Positions 7,922 through 19,414 of a stretch of 64,000 nucleotides of DNA are shown here, in pieces (the first letter of the stretch is position 1; each line of letters starts with the position of its first letter). Position numbers and translations under genes: made by a program. The notes under the pieces were generated by a model that made no database searches, was not told the origin of the DNA, and saw only the letters and a list, made by a program, of their open reading frames with translations. The DNA comes from Simplicispira psychrophila DSM 11588 (GTDB taxonomy: Bacteria > Pseudomonadota > Gammaproteobacteria > Burkholderiales > Burkholderiaceae_C), in NCBI RefSeq assembly GCF_000688255.1, contig NZ_JHYS01000005.1:186001-250000 (forward strand), written 5' to 3'.

Positions 7922-9575
7922 ACCCTTCCCCTTACGCCGCCTGCTGGCGGACGCTGGCAAACTGGCCCTGGGCGCCGGCCTGCTCTGGATGGGCGTAGAT
8001 CTGGCCCAGGCGCAAACGCCGGCCACCCCACCCGCCGTGGTGGCCGCAGCGCCCGAAAGCAGCGCCACCCTCGACGCCGCCGCCCTCTACGGCCAGCACT
8101 GCGCCAGCTGCCACGGCGCCACGCGCACCGGCGGCATGGGCCCAGCGCTGTTGCCCGAGAGCCTGGAGCGCCTGCGCCGCCCCGAAGCCTTGCGCGTGGT
8201 GAAAGAAGGCCGCACTGCCACCCAGATGGCCGGTTTTGCACACACCCTGTCCAGCGCTGAAATCACCGCGCTGACCAATTGGATCTACCAGCCCGTCACG
8301 CCCGCCCCCGGCTGGAGCGATGCCGAGGTGCGCGCCTCGCGCGTGGAAACGGCCGGCGCCAAAGACCTGCCGGCACGCCCAACCTGGAAGGCCGACCCGA
8401 TGAACATCTTCCTGGTGGTCGAAGGCGGCGACCACCATGTCTCGGTGCTGGACGGCGACCGCTTTGAAGTCATCCACCGCTTTGCCAGCCGCTACGCCCT
8501 GCACGGCGGCCCCAAGTTCACACCCGAGGGGCGCTATGTGTTCTTTGGCTCGCGTGACGGCTGGATCACCAAGTACGACCTGTGGAACCTGACCATCGTC
8601 GCCGAGGTGCGCGCTGGTTTGAACATGCGCAACGTCGCCGTCAGCGGCGATGGCCGGTGGGTGATGGCGGCCAACTACCTGCCGCGCACCGCCATGCTGT
8701 TTGATGCCGACCTGAACCTGGTCAAGCGCTTTGACGCCACCACGCAGGACGGCAAAGAGTCCTCGCGCGTTTCGGCGGTGTATGACGCGGCGCCGCGCCA
8801 GAGCTTTGTTGTGGCGCTGAAAGACATCCCGCAGGTTTGGGAGATTTCGTACAACCCACGGGTCGAGCCGATCTACGACGGCTTGGTGCACGACTACCGC
8901 TTGGGGGAAGGCATTCCTACCCCCGGTTTTCACGGCGTGCGCCGCACCAAACTAGAAGAGCCGCTGGACGACTTTTTCTTTGATCAGGAATACACCCATG
9001 TGCTGGGCTCCACGCGGCCCAAAACCGGCGCTGGAGCCGGCACGCCGACCGCACAGGTGGTCAACCTGGATGTACGGCGCAAGATTGCCGAACTGCCCAT
9101 TGCCGGCATGCCGCACTTGGGCTCGGGCATCACCTTTGCCTGGAACGGCACCACGGTGCTGGCCAGCCCGAACCTGAAGGACGGTGCCATCGATGTGATC
9201 GACATGAAGACCTGGAAAATCGTCAAAACCATTCCGACTCCCGGCCCGGGATTTTTCATGCGCAGCCATGAAAACACGCCCTACGCCTGGGCCGATTCAA
9301 TGATGAGCCCGACCTCGAAGGACACGCTGACGCTGATCGACAAGAAGACGCTGGAGCCGGTGGCCACGCTGCGCGAACCTGGCCGCACCCTGGCACACAC
9401 GGAGTTCACCAAGGACGGCCGCTACGCCCTGGTCAGTGTCTGGGAAATGGACGGCGCGGTCATTGTGTTTGACACCCAAACGCTCAAGGAGGTCAAGCGC
9501 CTGCCCATGAGCAAGCCGGTCGGCAAATACAACGTCTGGAACAAGATCACGCGCTCGGAAGGCACATCACACTGA
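7914..9575 (+). CDS. nirN: NirN, periplasmic cytochrome c / d1-type dihydro-heme d1 dehydrogenase
   Basis: A 553-aa protein with a signal peptide (to about residue 34), one heme c site CASCHG (Cys63, Cys66, His67) in an N-terminal cytochrome domain, then a long d1-type eight-bladed propeller from about residue 155 (FLVVEGGDHHVSVLDGD, YVFFGSRDGWITKYDLW). NirN catalyses the last step of heme d1 formation, oxidising the C17 propionate to acrylate. It is called NirN rather than NirS because the cytochrome domain is short and the C-terminus ends YNVWNKITRSEGTSH, as I remember for NirN. It starts inside the end of nirJ and is the last gene of the operon. Confidence 0.88.
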   Translation: MRKPFPLRRLLADAGKLALGAGLLWMGVDLAQAQTPATPPAVVAAAPESSATLDAAALYGQHCASCHGATRTGGMGPALLPESLERLRRPEALRVVKEGRTATQMAGFAHTLSSAEITALTNWIYQPVTPAPGWSDAEVRASRVETAGAKDLPARPTWKADPMNIFLVVEGGDHHVSVLDGDRFEVIHRFASRYALHGGPKFTPEGRYVFFGSRDGWITKYDLWNLTIVAEVRAGLNMRNVAVSGDGRWVMAANYLPRTAMLFDADLNLVKRFDATTQDGKESSRVSAVYDAAPRQSFVVALKDIPQVWEISYNPRVEPIYDGLVHDYRLGEGIPTPGFHGVRRTKLEEPLDDFFFDQEYTHVLGSTRPKTGAGAGTPTAQVVNLDVRRKIAELPIAGMPHLGSGITFAWNGTTVLASPNLKDGAIDVIDMKTWKIVKTIPTPGPGFFMRSHENTPYAWADSMMSPTSKDTLTLIDKKTLEPVATLREPGRTLAHTEFTKDGRYALVSVWEMDGAVIVFDTQTLKEVKRLPMSKPVGKYNVWNKITRSEGTSH

Positions 9576-9589
9576 GCAGCCTTGTTTTA

Positions 9590-9650
9590 CGCATGAAATA
9601 GGCCTCAAACCCTTATAGGGCCTGCGCTTTCAGCTATTGATTTCATATTT
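9590..9650. repeat. Comamonadaceae-type short intergenic repeat (copy 2)
   Basis: The sequence between the convergent ends of nirN and the chemoreceptor gene holds a repeat in inverted order: AGGCCT...CCTTATAGGGC, then TGCGCTTTCAGCTATTGATTT. It fills almost the whole gap, so it may double as the transcription end signal for both genes; no T-tailed hairpin is evident. Confidence 0.6.
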
Positions 9651-11213
9651 TTAAGACCTCGCCTGCTGCTGCTCAGCGCTCAGATGGAAGGTGGACACCA
9701 CCTGTTTGAGCGCCTGTGCCTGCTGCTGCAACGAGGCCGCAGCGGTGGCAGCTTCTTCGACCAGCGCGGCGTTTTGTTGCGTGCTCTGATCCATTTGCAG
9801 CACGGCCTGGTTGACCTGCTCGATACCGTCGGTCTGCTCGCGCCCGGCCTGGCTGATTTCTTCAATCATGGTCGAGACCCGCAGCACGCTGTCCACCACC
9901 GCCTGCATCGTCTCCCCGGCTTCCTGCGCCAGTTGCGCACCGGCCTTGACCTCGTTGGCCGAGTTGCCAATCAGCATCTTGATCTCTTTGGCGGCGGCCG
10001 AGGAGCGCTGCGCCAGATTGCGCACTTCCGTCGCCACCACGGCAAAACCTCGCCCTTGCTCGCCCGCGCGTGCGGCTTCGACGGCCGCGTTGAGCGCCAG
10101 AATATTGGTCTGAAAGGCGATGCCCTCGATCACCCCGGTGATGTCCGAAACCTTGCGCGAGGAAGCATTGATCGAGTCCATGGTGTGGACCACCTTGGCC
10201 ACCACCGCCCCACCCTGGCGCGCCACGTCCGAGGCGGAGTGCGCCAGCACGCTGGCTTGGCGCGCGTGGTCGGCGTTTTGCTTGATGTTCGAGGTCATCT
10301 GCTCCATCGATGCGGCCGTTTCTTCCAGCGCGCTGGCTTGCTGCTCGGTGCGCGCCGACAAGTCGTGGTTGCCCGCGGCAATCTGTTGTGACGCCGTGGC
10401 AATGTGTTCGGTGCCGTCGCGCACCTGCTCGACGATGTGGTGCAGGCTGTCACGCATGGCGCGGATGTCCAGCATCAGGCTGGACTGGTCGCCCGGATGG
10501 GTGCTGACCTGCACCGCCAGGTCGCCCTGCGCAATGCGGCGCGCAATGCGGCGCGCATAAGCGGGCTCGCCGCCCAACTGCTGCAACAAGTTGCGCGAAA
10601 TCAGTGTGCCCACCGCCAGCAGCACCGCGCCCAGCACCAGCGCCAGCAGGCCAAAGCCGCGCGCGCGTTGCCAGATGACGACGTCCACGGTATCGACATA
10701 CACGCCCGAGCCAATCACCCAGCCCCAAGGCGCAAAGCCTTTGACATAGGAAGTTTTTTCTACTGGCGTCTCGCTGCCCGGCTTGGGCCACAGGTACGGA
10801 ACAATGCCGGCGCCACTGGCTTCGACGGTGCGCACAAAGTCGACAAACAGCGGCTTACCGTTGGGGTCCTTGCTGGCGCTGAGGTCTTTACCGATGAGGT
10901 CGGGGCGGATCGGGTGCATCACCATGCGCACCTGCATATCGTTGACCCAGACATATTCGTTGCCGCTGTAGCGTACGGCTTCGAGCGCAGCGAGGGCGCT
11001 TTTTTGAGCCTGCTCGTCGGTCATCACGCCTTTTTGGCCCAAGGCATGAAAGTGCGCGACAACCTCATGCGCCGCCTCCACCACTTGGCGCACGCCGGCC
11101 TGGCGCTCCTCCAGAATCAGTTGGCGCTCGGAGACCAGAAACCATCCGGTCAGCACCACAATGCCGAGCAGCGCACTCAGAACCAGAAGCGCCAATTTTC
11201 TTGCAGTCGTCAT
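9651..11213 (-). CDS. Methyl-accepting chemotaxis protein with single Cache domain
   Basis: A 520-aa transmembrane chemoreceptor. A first membrane segment (about residues 7-27) is followed by a periplasmic sensor domain of single-Cache type ([34 protein letters not shown]). Then come a second membrane segment (about 190-210), a HAMP region and the cytoplasmic signalling domain with the conserved hairpin tip ([22 protein letters not shown]...). Double- and single-Cache receptors of this class often sense small organic acids, but the ligand cannot be read here. ATG 11213 has AAGGAAG upstream; a start 42 bases earlier would add non-hydrophobic sequence before the membrane anchor. No chemotaxis operon genes adjoin it. 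Confidence 0.93.
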   Translation of the reverse strand: MTTARKLALLVLSALLGIVVLTGWFLVSERQLILEERQAGVRQVVEAAHEVVAHFHALGQKGVMTDEQAQKSALAALEAVRYSGNEYVWVNDMQVRMVMHPIRPDLIGKDLSASKDPNGKPLFVDFVRTVEASGAGIVPYLWPKPGSETPVEKTSYVKGFAPWGWVIGSGVYVDTVDVVIWQRARGFGLLALVLGAVLLAVGTLISRNLLQQLGGEPAYARRIARRIAQGDLAVQVSTHPGDQSSLMLDIRAMRDSLHHIVEQVRDGTEHIATASQQIAAGNHDLSARTEQQASALEETAASMEQMTSNIKQNADHARQASVLAHSASDVARQGGAVVAKVVHTMDSINASSRKVSDITGVIEGIAFQTNILALNAAVEAARAGEQGRGFAVVATEVRNLAQRSSAAAKEIKMLIGNSANEVKAGAQLAQEAGETMQAVVDSVLRVSTMIEEISQAGREQTDGIEQVNQAVLQMDQSTQQNAALVEEAATAAASLQQQAQALKQVVSTFHLSAEQQQARS

Positions 11214-11359
11214 AAAAACTTCCTTGGGTCGGTACGCACCCCCGTGAAGCTGCAATACAGTGCGGCAGGCAGCGGACGAAGGGCAGCAAAGGCAGAGATT
11301 CTAGGTGTTGCCAGGTGTTTCACCGCTCCAATGGACTGTCTGCCGACAAGGCCACTAGC

Positions 11360-12136
<777 letters not shown>

Positions 12137-12144
12137 GGGCGGTC

Positions 12145-13368
<1,224 letters not shown>

Positions 13369-13383
13369 CGCGGCACCTCCGGC

Positions 13384-14715
13384 CTAGCGGCCCATGGCAT
13401 TGGACATGGCGCTGCCAGCGTCTTCGGCGCGGGCGCCGTTGCCAGCGTTGGCGCCAGCAGCCGGCGTCCAGGCCACCGGCCGGGCACGCACACGCTGGCC
13501 GGGGCGCAACGCACCCTCTTTGCCAGCACTGCGTTGCAGCACCTGATCGCCTTCAGCCAGACCATCCAGCACCTCGACTGCGCCGAGCGTGTGCAGGCCC
13601 AGGCGCACGCTGCGCAGTTCGGCGCGGCTGCCCTGCACCACCAGCACATCGCGCACGTCCTGCGCTGTAGGTACGCTGCCCGCCGCCAAGGCCCGCAGCG
13701 CGGACTGCGGCAGCACCAGCGCGGCATCGCGCCGGCCGGTCTGCACCTCGACCGACAGCGTCATGTCTTCGCGCAGAAAAGCCGGGGGCGCACCGGTCAA
13801 CGCGAACTTGACTTCAATGGCGCCGCGCTGCGCATCGACGGCGGGCGCCAGGCTCAGCACCCGCGCGGCAAAGCGCCGGTCAGGAAAGGCGTCGGCCACC
13901 ACCGCAGCGTTCTGGTCGGGGCGCAACTGGTCCAGAAAGCGTTCGTCCACCTGCGCCACCAGTTGCGTCGGGCCGGCCAGCGCCAGGCTGAGCAGCGCCT
14001 TGCCCGGCTGCACGATCTGCCCTGGCTCCACTGCGCGCACCAGCACCCGCGCATCCAGCGGTGCGCGCAGGTGGGCCTGCGCCAACCGCGCGCGCGCAGC
14101 ACCGACAGCAGCACGCGCCACCTCCAGCTGCGCCTGCGCCTGCGCCACATCGGTACCGGCCTCCTGGCTGGCCTGCACCTGGGCGCGCGCGCTGAGCGCC
14201 TGCGCGTCGGCCACGGCGGCGGCGCGGCGGGCGTCGTCCAGCTGCGCCGCGCTGTAAAAGCCCTGCGCCACCAGTTGCTGTGCGCGCAGCAGTGCCGCGC
14301 TGGCGGCGCGCTGCGTGGCCTCGGTCTGCGCCAGCGTTGCCTGCACCGCCGTGCGTCCGCTGCCGCGCCGGCCGGCCAGCGCGGCAGCAGCCTGCTGCGC
14401 GGCGGCTTCAGCCTGTGCCAACGCGGCGCGCAATTCCGCATCCTCCAGTTGCACCAGCACGTCGCCGGCCTGCACCACGTCGCCCTCGCGCACCCGCACC
14501 TGATCCACGCGGCCGGTAACGGTGCTGCCAATGTCCACGCGCGACAGCGTCGCCACGCGCGCCGAAAACTGCAGCGTACGCACCAGCGGCGCGCGCCGCA
14601 TTTCGATCACCTCGACCTGCGGGCCACGCCACCAGGCCACCCCAGCGACCAGCAGGCCGGCCAGCAGCAGCACTGCGCCCAGCAGCCACAGGGCGTAGCG
14701 GCGCGTGGTTGTCAC
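13384..14715 (-). CDS. Periplasmic adaptor (HlyD/MacA-like) of the ABC exporter
   Basis: A 443-aa membrane fusion protein. An N-terminal membrane anchor (about residues 8-28) is followed by half of a lipoyl domain ([23 protein letters not shown]), a long alanine-rich coiled-coil hairpin (about 95-205), the second lipoyl half ([23 protein letters not shown]), and beta-barrel and membrane-proximal domains. Such adaptors bridge an inner-membrane ABC permease to an outer-membrane channel; no TolC-like gene is in the window. The start codon is GTG and overlaps the ruvB stop as GTGA, so the exporter is translationally coupled to ruvB. The substrate is unknown. Confidence 0.9.
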   Translation of the reverse strand: MTTTRRYALWLLGAVLLLAGLLVAGVAWWRGPQVEVIEMRRAPLVRTLQFSARVATLSRVDIGSTVTGRVDQVRVREGDVVQAGDVLVQLEDAELRAALAQAEAAAQQAAAALAGRRGSGRTAVQATLAQTEATQRAASAALLRAQQLVAQGFYSAAQLDDARRAAAVADAQALSARAQVQASQEAGTDVAQAQAQLEVARAAVGAARARLAQAHLRAPLDARVLVRAVEPGQIVQPGKALLSLALAGPTQLVAQVDERFLDQLRPDQNAAVVADAFPDRRFAARVLSLAPAVDAQRGAIEVKFALTGAPPAFLREDMTLSVEVQTGRRDAALVLPQSALRALAAGSVPTAQDVRDVLVVQGSRAELRSVRLGLHTLGAVEVLDGLAEGDQVLQRSAGKEGALRPGQRVRARPVAWTPAAGANAGNGARAEDAGSAMSNAMGR

Positions 14716-15782
14716 GGCAGCGCCCCGATGTCCAGCGCGCCACCCGCCACCTGCGGCGGCGTCACGCCCAAATGCCGATACGCGGCCAGCGTGGCGATGC
14801 GCCCACGCGGCGTGCGCTGCACATAGCCTTGCTGGATCAGGTATGGCTCGATCACGTCCTCAATCGTCCCAGACTCCTCGCCAATGCTGGCGGCGATGTT
14901 GTCCAGCCCGACCGGACCGCCGTCAAAGCGGTGAATCAGCGCCTCTAAAAACTTGCGGTCCATCACGTCAAAGCCCTGCGGATCCACGTCCAGCATCGCC
15001 AGCGCACGGTTGGCAATGTCCAGCGTGATCTGGCCGTTGCCCTTGACGTCGGCGTAGTCGCGCACCCGGCGCAAGAGCCGGTTGGCAATGCGCGGCGTGC
15101 CACGCGAGCGCCGCGCCAACTCAAAACCGCCCTCCTCATCCATCGGCGTGCCGAGCAGCCCGGCGCTGCGCTTGACGATGCGCGCCAGCTCCTCGGGCGT
15201 ATAAAACTCCAGCCGCGCCACGATGCCAAAACGGTCGCGCAGCGGGTTGGTCAACATGCCGGCGCGCGTCGTCGCGCCGACCAGTGTGAACGGCTGCAAA
15301 TCGAGCTTGATGGAGCGCGCCGCTGGCCCCTCGCCAATCATGATGTCGATCTGGTAGTCCTCCAGCGCCGGGTAGAGAATTTCTTCGACCACCGGACTCA
15401 AGCGGTGGATTTCGTCGATGAACAGCACATCGTTGGCCTCCAGATTGGTCAGCAGCGCCGCCAGATCTTTTGGCTTCTCCAACACCGGCCCGCTGGTCTG
15501 GCGCAGATTCACGCCCAGCTCGGCGGCAATGATGTGGCTCAGCGTGGTTTTGCCCAGCCCCGGCGGGCCAAACAGCAGCACGTGGTCCAGTGCCTCGCCA
15601 CGCTTTTTGGCCGCGCCGATAAAAATCTCCAACTGCTCACGCGCCTTGGCCTGGCCAACGTATTCATCGAGCAGCTTGGGCCGCAGCGCGCGCTCGATGG
15701 CCTCTTCATGCGGCGAGGCCGTAGCGGCAGATATCACGCGCTTGGACGGCGCGGGGGCAAAGTCGTCGGTCTGGATGCTCAT
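14712..15782 (-). CDS. ruvB: Holliday junction branch migration helicase RuvB
   Basis: A 356-aa AAA+ ATPase that drives Holliday junction branch migration as a hexamer with RuvA. Walker [14 protein letters not shown], Walker [11 protein letters not shown], the sensor region [10 protein letters not shown] and arginine finger region NPLRDRFG are all visible, followed by the C-terminal winged helix ([26 protein letters not shown]). Length is normal for the family. It follows ruvA by 12 bases, and its stop overlaps the adaptor start. Confidence 0.98.
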   Translation of the reverse strand: MSIQTDDFAPAPSKRVISAATASPHEEAIERALRPKLLDEYVGQAKAREQLEIFIGAAKKRGEALDHVLLFGPPGLGKTTLSHIIAAELGVNLRQTSGPVLEKPKDLAALLTNLEANDVLFIDEIHRLSPVVEEILYPALEDYQIDIMIGEGPAARSIKLDLQPFTLVGATTRAGMLTNPLRDRFGIVARLEFYTPEELARIVKRSAGLLGTPMDEEGGFELARRSRGTPRIANRLLRRVRDYADVKGNGQITLDIANRALAMLDVDPQGFDVMDRKFLEALIHRFDGGPVGLDNIAASIGEESGTIEDVIEPYLIQQGYVQRTPRGRIATLAAYRHLGVTPPQVAGGALDIGALP

Positions 15783-15794
15783 GAAAACTCCGGT

Positions 15795-16370
15795 TTACTT
15801 GCCCAACCCCTTGAGCGCCAACTTGATGCCATCGCTCACGCCGACGTCCGCCGGCAGGGCTTTCAGCGCCGTGGCCGCGTCCTTGTCGCTGTAACCCAGC
15901 GCCAGCAACGCTTGCAAAATATCGGCCTGCGCGGCAGAACTGGTCTGGTGCGGCACGCTGCCGATGTCCGCGCCCAGCTTGCCCTTCAATTCCAGCAACA
16001 AGCGCTCGGCGGTTTTTTTGCCGATGCCGGGCACTTTGACCAAACGACCGACCTCTTGCAAGGTGATGGCTTGCGCCAAATCCTCGACGCCCAAACCGCT
16101 CAAAATGCCCAGCGCCATGCGCGGCCCGACGCCAGCAATTTTGATCAACTGGCGAAACGCCGCCCGCTCGGCCACTGTGGCAAAGCCGTAGAGCAACTGC
16201 GCATCCTCGCGCACGATGAACTGCGTCAGCAGACTGACACGTTCACCGAGCGCGGGCAGGTTATAAAAAGTGCTCATCGGCACTTGCACTTCATAGCCGA
16301 CGCCAGCGCAGTCCACCAGCACTTCGGGGGGGTTCTTCTCCAGCAGGGTGCCGGTCAATTTGCCTATCAT
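15795..16370 (-). CDS. ruvA: Holliday junction DNA-binding protein RuvA
   Basis: A 191-aa-class RuvA that binds the Holliday junction as a tetramer and loads RuvB. Visible are the N-terminal OB fold starting [11 protein letters not shown], two helix-hairpin-helix motifs ([16 protein letters not shown] and [20 protein letters not shown]) and the small C-terminal domain ([16 protein letters not shown]) that contacts RuvB. ATG 16370 begins the canonical MIGKL; ten residues of open frame upstream were discarded. RuvC is not adjacent. Confidence 0.98.
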   Translation of the reverse strand: MIGKLTGTLLEKNPPEVLVDCAGVGYEVQVPMSTFYNLPALGERVSLLTQFIVREDAQLLYGFATVAERAAFRQLIKIAGVGPRMALGILSGLGVEDLAQAITLQEVGRLVKVPGIGKKTAERLLLELKGKLGADIGSVPHQTSSAAQADILQALLALGYSDKDAATALKALPADVGVSDGIKLALKGLGK

Positions 16371-16418
16371 TGCGATCCTTTGCCGCCGGTTGGCAGCCAC
16401 AGCCCGGAATTATCAACT

Positions 16419-17354
16419 TTGATCCTGCGCCACACTTTTCTCCCCCACAACAACACCCGCTTGGCGCACCTGTGCGGCCCCGCCGACGCGCATTTGCGCA
16501 CTATCGAGTCGGCACTGCAGATCCACATTGCGCATCGCCATGAGCAATTCAAAATCGACGGCGCCAAAGCGCGCGCAACCCAGGCGCTGGAATTGCTGCA
16601 AGCGCTGTACGAGATGGCCGAGCGCCCGATCAGCGAAGAGCACATTCAACTGATGCTGGCCGGCGACAGCGCCATGCTGCAAGCCCCGACCAGCGCGCCG
16701 GTGCTGAACACCCGCCGCGCCGACCTGCGCGCACGCACGCCAATGCAGGCGATGTACCTGGAAAACATCGCCACCCACGACATCACCTTTGGCATCGGCC
16801 CGGCCGGCACCGGCAAGACCTATCTGGCGGTGGCCTGCGCCGTCGATGCGCTGGAGCGCAGCGAAGTGCAGCGCATCGTGCTGACGCGCCCGGCGGTTGA
16901 AGCCGGCGAGCGCCTCGGCTTTCTGCCCGGCGACTTGGCGCAAAAAGTCGATCCCTATTTGCGTCCGCTGTACGACGCGCTGTACGACCTGATGGGCCAC
17001 GACAAGGTGCAAAAAGCCTTTGAGCGCAACCAGTTGGAAATCGCCCCGCTGGCCTTCATGCGCGGGCGCACGCTGAGCAACGCTTTCATCATCCTGGACG
17101 AGGCGCAAAACACCACGCCCGAGCAGATGAAGATGTTTTTGACGCGCATCGGCTTTGGTGCGCGCGCGGTGGTGACCGGCGACGTCAGCCAAATCGACCT
17201 GCCCAAAGGCGCGCTGAGCGGCCTGATCGACGCCGAGCGCGTCTTGAAGCGGGTGAAGGGCATCGCAGTGACGCGCTTCAGCAGCGCCGACGTGGTGCGC
17301 CACCCGCTGGTCGCCCGCATCGTCGATGCCTACGATGCCCGCAGCGTCGATTAA
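16419..17354 (+). CDS. phoH: PhoH-like ATPase, predicted TTG start
   Basis: A 311-aa PhoH-family ATPase with Walker [14 protein letters not shown], Walker [17 protein letters not shown] and the conserved [12 protein letters not shown]. The N-terminal [11 protein letters not shown] and [13 protein letters not shown] match how I remember betaproteobacterial PhoH proteins beginning, which points to TTG at 16419 as the start; no ATG or GTG fits. A weak GGAA lies upstream. The frame stays open far upstream but there runs antisense to ruvA and ruvB. PhoH proteins accompany ybeY in many genomes and are linked to RNA metabolism, though the biochemical role is not settled. Confidence 0.9.
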   Translation: MILRHTFLPHNNTRLAHLCGPADAHLRTIESALQIHIAHRHEQFKIDGAKARATQALELLQALYEMAERPISEEHIQLMLAGDSAMLQAPTSAPVLNTRRADLRARTPMQAMYLENIATHDITFGIGPAGTGKTYLAVACAVDALERSEVQRIVLTRPAVEAGERLGFLPGDLAQKVDPYLRPLYDALYDLMGHDKVQKAFERNQLEIAPLAFMRGRTLSNAFIILDEAQNTTPEQMKMFLTRIGFGARAVVTGDVSQIDLPKGALSGLIDAERVLKRVKGIAVTRFSSADVVRHPLVARIVDAYDARSVD

Positions 17355-17412
17355 TGCTATTAATTAAATAGCTATAACCGCACACATCTAAAGGGCCAGA
17401 GGCCTAAAACAC
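17355..17412. repeat. Comamonadaceae-type short intergenic repeat (copy 3)
   Basis: Between phoH and ybeY lies a copy reading GCTATTAATTAAATAGCTATAACCGC ... CTAAAGGGCCAGAGGCCT. It separates two genes that are otherwise commonly adjacent, so it may affect how much phoH transcript reads into ybeY. Confidence 0.65.
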
Positions 17413-17430
17413 TTAAAAACCCATCTCCCA

Positions 17431-17889
17431 ATGCCCCTGTCCGCCCTCACGCTCTCGCTGCAATTTGCCCGCTTTGACGGCGCTGCCGAACACCGCGCCG
17501 CCCTGCCGCGCCATAAAGTTACCCGTTGGATTCGCCACGCGCTGGCGCTGGACGCAGAAATCACTGTGCGCATCGTCGGCGCCGAAGAAGGCCAACAGCT
17601 CAACCGCGACTACCGGCAAAAAGACTACGCCACCAACGTGCTGACCTTCGACTACACGCAAGAGCCAGTCGTCACCGCCGACTTGGTGCTGTGCGCCCCG
17701 GTGGTGGCGCGCGAAGCGGCGGAGCAAAACAAGTCCCTCGAAGAGCACTACGCCCACCTGCTGGTGCACGGCGCGCTGCACGCCCAAGGCTGGGACCACG
17801 AAACCAGCGACGCCGACGCGCAAGAGATGGAAGCCTATGAAACCGACATTCTCACCGGCCTAGGTTTTACTGACCCGTATGCGGCCTGA
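17431..17889 (+). CDS. ybeY: Endoribonuclease YbeY (16S rRNA maturation)
   Basis: A 152-aa YbeY with the zinc-binding motif [11 protein letters not shown] near the C-terminus and the family core [17 protein letters not shown]. YbeY is a single-strand endoribonuclease needed for 16S rRNA 3'-end processing and ribosome quality control. Following phoH is its usual setting; the usual next genes corC and lnt are instead found about 33 kb away. A TauE-type permease follows after eight bases. Confidence 0.97.
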   Translation: MPLSALTLSLQFARFDGAAEHRAALPRHKVTRWIRHALALDAEITVRIVGAEEGQQLNRDYRQKDYATNVLTFDYTQEPVVTADLVLCAPVVAREAAEQNKSLEEHYAHLLVHGALHAQGWDHETSDADAQEMEAYETDILTGLGFTDPYAA

Positions 17890-17897
17890 GCGCGACT

Positions 17898-18638
17898 ATG
17901 TTTGACATCGCCCTGCTCCTGACCGCCGCCTTCGTCGCTGGCGCGCTGAACGCCGTCGCTGGCGGTGGCAGTTTTTTGACGCTGCCGGCGCTGGTGTTCG
18001 TCGGCATCCCGCCGGTGATTGCCAACGCCACTGGCACTGTGGCGCTGCTGCCCGGCTACGCGGCGGGCGCCTGGGGTTTTCGCGAAGACACCGCCCCGCC
18101 GCCGGGGCTGTCGATGCAGCTGCTGGTAGTGCTGTCGCTGATCGGCGGCGCGGCGGGCGCGGCCTTGCTGCTGGTGACGTCGAACGAAATGTTCGCCATC
18201 GTCGTGCCGTGGCTGCTGCTGGCCGCCACCCTGCTGTTCGCCTTCGGCCCGCAACTGCGCCAGAGGCTGGCGGGAGGCAAGCCCTCCACCACCAAAGCCA
18301 CCCTCGGCGTGCTGGCCGTGGCGGTGTACGGCGGCTATTTCAATGGCGGCCTGGGCATCCTGCTGCTGGCGCTGTTTGGCCTGCTAGGGCAAACCCAGCT
18401 CAACGCCATGAACGGCCTGAAGAATCTGGTCAGCACCTTGCTGACCGCGATTGCCGTGGCGGTTTATGCGGCGGGTGGCGTCGTCAACTGGCGCTACGCC
18501 CTGCTGATGATGGTGGCCGCCACGGCCGGCGGCTACATCGGCGCCCGCGTGGCACGGCGCATTCCGGCCGTCTGGCTGCGCTGGGGCATTGTGGCGACGG
18601 GGTTGGTGATGACAGGGATATTTTTCTATCGCCAGTGA
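17898..18638 (+). CDS. TauE/SafE family (DUF81) anion permease
   Basis: A 246-aa integral membrane protein with about eight hydrophobic segments and the DUF81 signature GGGSFLTLPALVFVGIPPVIANATGT near the N-terminus, repeated in weaker form as GLGILLLALFGLLGQ in the second half. The family exports or imports sulfite, sulfonates or other organic anions; the substrate here is unknown. Spacing of eight bases suggests cotranscription with ybeY, although the roles are unrelated. Confidence 0.9.
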   Translation: MFDIALLLTAAFVAGALNAVAGGGSFLTLPALVFVGIPPVIANATGTVALLPGYAAGAWGFREDTAPPPGLSMQLLVVLSLIGGAAGAALLLVTSNEMFAIVVPWLLLAATLLFAFGPQLRQRLAGGKPSTTKATLGVLAVAVYGGYFNGGLGILLLALFGLLGQTQLNAMNGLKNLVSTLLTAIAVAVYAAGGVVNWRYALLMMVAATAGGYIGARVARRIPAVWLRWGIVATGLVMTGIFFYRQ

Positions 18639-18664
18639 GGTGGGTGGCCAACAGCATAGGCCCT

Positions 18665-18693
18665 GCTCAGCAAGGCTTTGACAGGTGCTGAGC
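18665..18693 (+). other. Hairpin downstream of the TauE-type gene
   Basis: GCTCAGCA (18665-18672) and TGCTGAGC (18686-18693) form a perfect 8-bp stem with a 13-base loop, 27 bases after the stop. There is no T run behind it, so intrinsic termination is unproven; it may instead protect the 3' end. Confidence 0.4.
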
Positions 18694-18777
18694 GACACAG
18701 GGGATATGCCATTTTTTGCTGCGACGGTAGTCAATGGTTGACTCTGCTTTTCACCGCCGGTGCACGAATCGACCGCT

Positions 18778-18912
18778 ATGTCTGCTCACCCTTTGCGCCA
18801 CGTGCCTTTCACTGCCGATGATTACTTAGCTTGGGAGGCCGGGCAACTGGAGCGGCACGAGTTCATGGACGGCAAGGTCTTTGCCCTGGCTGGCGCGGAG
18901 GATTCAGAATAA
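18778..18912 (+). pseudogene. Truncated Uma2-family (DUF820) endonuclease remnant
   Basis: A 44-codon open frame encodes MSAHPLRHVPFTADDYLAWE ... LERHEFMDGKVFALAGAE, which is recognisably the first quarter of a Uma2-family PD-(D/E)XK nuclease (the FTxxxYLxWE and RHE(Y/F)xDGxVFAMAGA pattern; full proteins are about 190 aa). The frame stops at TAA exactly where a copy of the short intergenic repeat begins, and nothing of the catalytic core follows. It is therefore a relic, apparently cut off at the repeat, rather than a functional small gene. Confidence 0.8.
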
Positions 18913-18962
18913 AAACTACCTCTAGCCCTTTATATATAAGCGCTAGCAGCTATTGTTTTTAT
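18909..18962. repeat. Comamonadaceae-type short intergenic repeat (copy 4, well preserved)
   Basis: CTACCTCTAGCCCTTTATAT followed by ATAAGCGCTAGCAGCTATTG is one of the best copies in the window. It joins the Uma2 relic to the end of dtd, whose stop codon lies at the repeat's right edge. Confidence 0.75.
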
Positions 18963-19414
18963 CAAACGACCACCGGCACCATGCGCAGCGGAATCGTCAC
19001 TGGGCCGTCATTCACCAGATGCACCTGCATGTCAGCGGCAAATTCGCCGGTGGCCACTTCAGCGTGCGCAGCGCGGGCGCGGGAGACGAAATAGTCATAC
19101 AGGCGCCGACCCTCGGCGGGTGCAGCGGCCTGGGTGAAGCTGGGGCGGTTACCGCCGCTGGTGTCGGCCGCCAGCGTGAACTGGCTGACCAGCAACAGCC
19201 CGCCGCCCGTGTCCTGCACGCTGCGGTTCATCTTGCCGGCGTCGTCATTAAAGATGCGCAGCTTGAGCAGTTTGGCCAGCAGCTTGTCAGCCTCGACCTC
19301 GGTGTCGCCGCGCTCGGCGCAGACCAGCACCAACAGGCCGGCGCCAATGGCGCCGATGGTTTGCCCATCCACCTCGACACGCGCTTCGCGCACGCGCTGC
19401 AGCAGGCTGATCAT
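18962..19414 (-). CDS. dtd: D-aminoacyl-tRNA deacylase
   Basis: A 150-aa Dtd that hydrolyses D-aminoacyl-tRNAs (and Gly-tRNA(Ala)), preventing misincorporation. The SQFTL motif ([12 protein letters not shown]) and the NDGPVT motif near the C-terminus, which together form the active site, are both present. It starts within the dbpA stop (ATGA overlap), so the two are probably translated together. Confidence 0.97.
   Translation of the reverse strand: MISLLQRVREARVEVDGQTIGAIGAGLLVLVCAERGDTEVEADKLLAKLLKLRIFNDDAGKMNRSVQDTGGGLLLVSQFTLAADTSGGNRPSFTQAAAPAEGRRLYDYFVSRARAAHAEVATGEFAADMQVHLVNDGPVTIPLRMVPVVV

Noticed and set aside
7914-9575. Annotation as cytochrome cd1 nitrite reductase NirS
   Set aside because: The short heme c domain, gene order after nirJ and the C-terminal ending fit NirN better.
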